Positions 61,485 through 64,000 of a stretch of 64,000 nucleotides of DNA are shown piece by piece; the stretch's first letter is position 1; every line of letters starts with the position of its first letter. Origin of the DNA: Bacteroides sp. OF04-15BH (GTDB lineage: Bacteria; Bacteroidota; Bacteroidia; Bacteroidales; Bacteroidaceae); the NCBI RefSeq assembly GCF_003477995.1, contig NZ_QUEM01000017.1, forward strand, positions 13,866 to 77,865, read 5' to 3'. The position numbers and the translations under genes are program-made. The notes beneath the pieces are model-generated. The model was not told the origin of the DNA, searched no databases, and was given only the letters and a program-made list of their open reading frames with translations.

Positions 61485-62680
61485 CTGAATTTCTTTTTTC
61501 TTTCTCCTTTGGCTTTTGTCGGCATACGTTCGGGTTTGGCCACTCTTCGGTATTCCGTCCAGCGGCTGCGTATGCTCTCCACATACTGATAGGTTTCGCT
61601 TCCGCGCATATATCCGTATTTCACCTCGCGGCTGTTGTAGAATCTGGGGTCACTCAGGTTCAGCACAAAATGTTTCACCTCGTCCCACCGGTTGGCGTTT
61701 CTTCCGGCGTTGCGTGCCAGCGTGCGGGCATCCTGAATATGTCCGGCTCCTCCGTTATAGGAGGCCAGCACAAACCACAGGCGTTCCTCGCGCGGGTTGA
61801 TGTCCGAGAACTTGTATTCCAGTTCTCTCAGATATTTGGCGGCAGCCTGGATATTCCTTTCGGGCTGATAAATCTGTTCCATCGGCAGATTCAGGTGCTG
61901 TGCGGTCGAAGGCATGATCTGCATCAGTCCCCGGGCACCGGCCCAGGATACGGCGTTCGGGTCAAAGGCCGATTCCTGATAACATTGGGCAGCCATCAGG
62001 CGCCAGTCCCAGTTGATGGCGCTGGCATGACGCTTGAAGTGAGCGTCGTAAGGGGAGATGATTCCCTGACTGCGCGACAGGAAAGGAGCCCGCGGTCTTC
62101 GTCTCACGAGGAACTGGGGCAGGAACTTGCGGCTTTCTTCCGTCTGTACGGCCTTTTTCAGTTCCGGACGGTACCATTTGTCCAGAGCCTCGGCCAGTTC
62201 CGTTGCTCCTTTGCTCACGGCCCAGGATTTCTTTTTTTCTTTTCCGTTCTGCGAATAGCTTCCGCAGGCCTGGAGCACCTTTCCGAAAGGCGTTACATCC
62301 AGCTCCACGGCAATCAGGTCCGCATCATTGTCAACAATGCGCTTCACCAGTTCGGCGGTGTCTTTCACCACCTCTATTCTCAGGCTGGCTCCGATTTGTG
62401 TGGCAAACCGTTCGGCCAGTTCATACTGCAGTCCGGTGGGTTTTTCCCTGTATTCGTAATAAGTGTCCGGTCCGCTCAGGGTCACGGCAATCAGCTCGCC
62501 GCTTTCCAGAATTTGGGGCAAGTCATAGCTGCCGGTAATCTCCTGATTGCCGGCAATACTTTCATACGACACCTTCAGTTCCTCCTTTTGCTCCTTTTCT
62601 CCGCAGGCGGTCATGCCTGTGGCAAGCAGTCCGAGTATCAGGGCCTGTCCCCAGGCCCGGTGCCGGTTATTTTGGTTCAT
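61481..62680 (-). CDS. MltF-like lytic transglycosylase lipoprotein
   Basis: This 399-aa envelope protein has a lipoprotein signal with lipobox GMTAC (Cys about residue 26), an SBP_bac_3 solute-binding domain (about 55-200, including DLPQILESGELIAVTLSG and DADLIAVELDVTPFG), and a C-terminal SLT goose-lysozyme-like domain. The SLT catalytic Glu is in CYQESAFDPNAVSWAGARGL, with LMQIMPSTA and ASYNGGAGHI. It cleaves peptidoglycan glycan strands to 1,6-anhydroMurNAc products. ATG 62680 is chosen; it overlaps udk by 14 bases. Confidence 0.92.
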   Translation of the reverse strand: MNQNNRHRAWGQALILGLLATGMTACGEKEQKEELKVSYESIAGNQEITGSYDLPQILESGELIAVTLSGPDTYYEYREKPTGLQYELAERFATQIGASLRIEVVKDTAELVKRIVDNDADLIAVELDVTPFGKVLQACGSYSQNGKEKKKSWAVSKGATELAEALDKWYRPELKKAVQTEESRKFLPQFLVRRRPRAPFLSRSQGIISPYDAHFKRHASAINWDWRLMAAQCYQESAFDPNAVSWAGARGLMQIMPSTAQHLNLPMEQIYQPERNIQAAAKYLRELEYKFSDINPREERLWFVLASYNGGAGHIQDARTLARNAGRNANRWDEVKHFVLNLSDPRFYNSREVKYGYMRGSETYQYVESIRSRWTEYRRVAKPERMPTKAKGERKKKFR

Positions 62681-63287
62681 TACTACTCTTGTGTGCAATA
62701 AAGGTTTTCAGCAGTTCGATGGCCTGTATGTTGTTTCCTCCTTGGGGAACAATCAGGTCGGCATATCTTTTGGTAGGTTCGATAAATTCCAGATGCATGG
62801 GTTTGAGCACCTTCTGATAGCGGTCAATCACCATTTCGGCAGTCCGGCCCCGCTCGATGATGTCGCGCTGGATGACGCGGATCAGCCGGTCGTCGGCGTC
62901 GGCATCCACAAATATTTTCACATCCATCAGGTTGCGCAGTTCCTCGTTGGCCAGGGCCATGATTCCTTCCACGATAATCACCGGTTCCGGCTCCACATGA
63001 ACCGTTTCCGGCAGTCTGTTGCTGATGATGTAGGAATAAGTGGGCTGTTCAATGGGCAGACCTTTCTTCAGCATGCCGATTTGTTGGATCAGCAGTTCCC
63101 AGTCGAAAGCGTCCGGATGGTCGAAGTTTATTTTTCTTCTTTCTTCCATGGTCAGGTCGCTCGTGTCGTTATAATACGAGTCCTGTGGGATGACAGCCAC
63201 ATGTTTGCCGTTCAGGCTTTCCACTATTTTTTTTACTACAGTTGTTTTTCCGGAGCCCGTACCTCCGGCAATACCAATAATCAGCAT
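62667..63287 (-). CDS. udk: uridine kinase
   Basis: This 206-aa enzyme phosphorylates uridine and cytidine. It has the P-loop GIAGGTGSGKTTVVKKI, PQDSYYNDTS, NFDHPDAFDWELLI, YSYIISNR and VIIVEGIMAL. ATG 63287 gives the family N-terminus; longer frames run past the promoter (-7 TACCTTTG, minus strand, 63375-63368). First gene of udk-mltF-helicase. Confidence 0.95.
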   Translation of the reverse strand: MLIIGIAGGTGSGKTTVVKKIVESLNGKHVAVIPQDSYYNDTSDLTMEERRKINFDHPDAFDWELLIQQIGMLKKGLPIEQPTYSYIISNRLPETVHVEPEPVIIVEGIMALANEELRNLMDVKIFVDADADDRLIRVIQRDIIERGRTAEMVIDRYQKVLKPMHLEFIEPTKRYADLIVPQGGNNIQAIELLKTFIAHKSSNEPK

Positions 63288-63367
63288 AAATTTATCGTTT
63301 TTTATCGTTCGGAATCGGTTCTTTTCTATTATCTTTGTTAGCAGAATGCCTCTGCCCTCAGATAACG

Positions 63368-63375
63368 CAAAGGTA
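63368..63375 (-). promoter_or_regulatory. -7 element of the udk operon
   Basis: TACCTTTG on the minus strand, 80 bases before ATG 63287. A TATCTTTG on the plus strand at 63330-63337 could serve the Dabb gene. Confidence 0.45.
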
Positions 63376-63423
63376 AACAATAAATAAAAAAAACAGAAAA
63401 CAAACAATAAAAAACAAACAGTC

Positions 63424-63723
63424 ATGGTAAAACATATCGTACTTTTCCAGCTGGCTCCGGACATGGACCCGGCATTGAAGCAACAGGTGATGCAGGATTT
63501 CAAGAACGCCATTGAGGCACTTCCGGCCACGATTCCTTTCCTCCGTTCGGTAGAGGTGGGCATCAACATCAATCCTTCGGAGACTTTCGACCTGGCGCTT
63601 TACAGCACTTTCGATACGCTGGACGATGTCCGTGCCTATGCGGTTCATCCCGATCATGTGGCAGCAGCTTCCCTCATCGGCCCGTATAAGGTAGCCCGTT
63701 CGTGTGTGGATTACGAAGTGTAA
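63424..63723 (+). CDS. Dabb family (stress-responsive A/B barrel) protein
   Basis: This 99-aa ferredoxin-like alpha/beta-barrel protein has the Dabb signature MVKHIVLFQLAPDM, a helix, VEVGININPSETFDLALYSTFDTLDDVRAYAVHPDHVAAASLI and a final SCVDYEV strand. Such proteins form dimeric barrels; most have no assigned reaction. Its stop codon overlaps the start of the DarT-like gene (TAATG). Confidence 0.92.
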   Translation: MVKHIVLFQLAPDMDPALKQQVMQDFKNAIEALPATIPFLRSVEVGININPSETFDLALYSTFDTLDDVRAYAVHPDHVAAASLIGPYKVARSCVDYEV

Positions 63724-64000
63724 TGGATCAGTCTGCTAGAAATCGTTGGGTTTTCAGAATGATTCATTATCAAAATTTAGAATTTATTCTGAAGCACGGT
63801 ATTGTCAGTAAATATAAGGAAAACAATCCGGAGTATATTCGTATCGGTGCTCCGGACCTTATATCTTTACGTGATGAGTATAGAGTTGGTATTGATCCTC
63901 CAGGAGGAACTTTGGGGGAATTTATACCTTTTTATTTTGCGGGGCATTCTCCAATGTTATATAAACCTGTTGGCGGAATTAAAAAACCGCCTGAAAATTA
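63723..64000 (+). CDS. darT: DarT-type ssDNA ADP-ribosyltransferase toxin (partial, runs off window)
   Basis: From ATG 63723 an open frame of 92 codons continues to the window end. It reads as the N-terminus of DarT (DUF4433): the motif WVFRMIHYQNLEFILKHGIV, YIRIGAPDLISLRDEY, and GEFIPFYFAGHSPMLY, which match the family's NAD-binding elements (I.H..N...I...G; FYF..rSPMLY). DarT adds ADP-ribose to thymidines in single-stranded DNA and is neutralised by the macrodomain protein DarG. The catalytic Glu lies beyond the edge. The segment is visibly AT-richer than the upstream genes, suggesting transfer. The start overlaps the Dabb stop; no Shine-Dalgarno is present. Confidence 0.82.
   Translation, partial: MDQSARNRWVFRMIHYQNLEFILKHGIVSKYKENNPEYIRIGAPDLISLRDEYRVGIDPPGGTLGEFIPFYFAGHSPMLYKPVGGIKKPPEN

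Noticed and set aside
60357..61589. 410-codon open frame on the plus strand
   Set aside because: It is fully antisense to the nuclease-helicase gene in a GC-rich region, has no recognisable domain, and spans the boundary between two real genes.
61670..62701. 343-codon open frame on the plus strand
   Set aside because: Antisense to the MltF-like gene, whose SLT motifs are unambiguous.

Overview
The window comes from a Bacteroidales chromosome (Bacteroides/Phocaeicola-like). The evidence is promoters of the -33 TTTG / -7 TAnnTTTG type, almost no Shine-Dalgarno sequences, and families typical of the phylum (DUF5686, DUF4270, DUF4836, a CarboxypepD-reg TonB receptor, vestigial T9SS-like C-terminal domains, the GDE/GT4/GH57 glycogen cluster). 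I saw no rRNA, tRNA, CRISPR array, insertion sequence or phage gene. The interior is a densely packed housekeeping region. Only the two ends look like accessory DNA.

Layout. 1-1.14 kb is AT-rich and decayed: a lipoprotein-like fragment, then a secreted-protein gene broken by a stop codon after its signal peptide and by a slip in a 9-A tract near its 3' end. 1.2-4.05 kb holds a YqiA-like hydrolase and a three-repeat BIG2 surface protein. 4.1-10.2 kb (minus strand) is an aromatic 2-oxoacid operon: nitrilase-like amidase, IorA, IorB, aminotransferase, phenylacetate-CoA ligase and ACT-domain protein. 10.3-12.1 kb has a lipocalin, a DUF134-NifX fusion and a mini HTH regulator. 12.2-17.1 kb (minus strand) encodes L27/L21 and ftsK-lolA-trxB. 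17.2-19.6 kb has a DUF5063 protein, a DEDD exonuclease and an RlmI-like methyltransferase. 19.9-28.1 kb is a tightly packed run: nucleoside permease, bifunctional nuclease, RsmE, DUF4836, an ABC ATPase and permease, a kinase-RapZ fusion, and a MurU-like nucleotidyltransferase. 28.1-34.2 kb has guaA, a 29-residue lipoprotein, gap, a Gate-domain protein, miaA and a divergent lipid-kinase homologue. 34.2-39.8 kb has a Crp/Fnr regulator divergent from the glycogen operon. 39.9-49.3 kb has DUF5686, a two-component system, a TerB-DnaJ protein, DUF4270, a GT5 N-domain protein and panCD. 49.4-55.4 kb has a TonB receptor and a six-gene operon. 55.5-63.7 kb has serine dehydratase, an HpaII-family protein, a Dna2-like nuclease-helicase, an MltF-like transglycosylase, uridine kinase and a Dabb protein. 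The window ends inside a DarT-type DNA ADP-ribosyltransferase toxin gene that starts at 63723 and runs off the edge.

The most interesting items are: the HpaII-family protein that appears to lack the catalytic lysine; the DarT toxin at the right edge; the anomeric sugar kinase fused to a RapZ amino-sugar-sensing domain next to a MurU-like partner; a promoter-dyad-terminator unit at 19660-19762 that could make a very short RNA; and several dyads placed on promoters (DUF134-NifX, Crp/Fnr). All family assignments are from reading the sequence; no database search was run.
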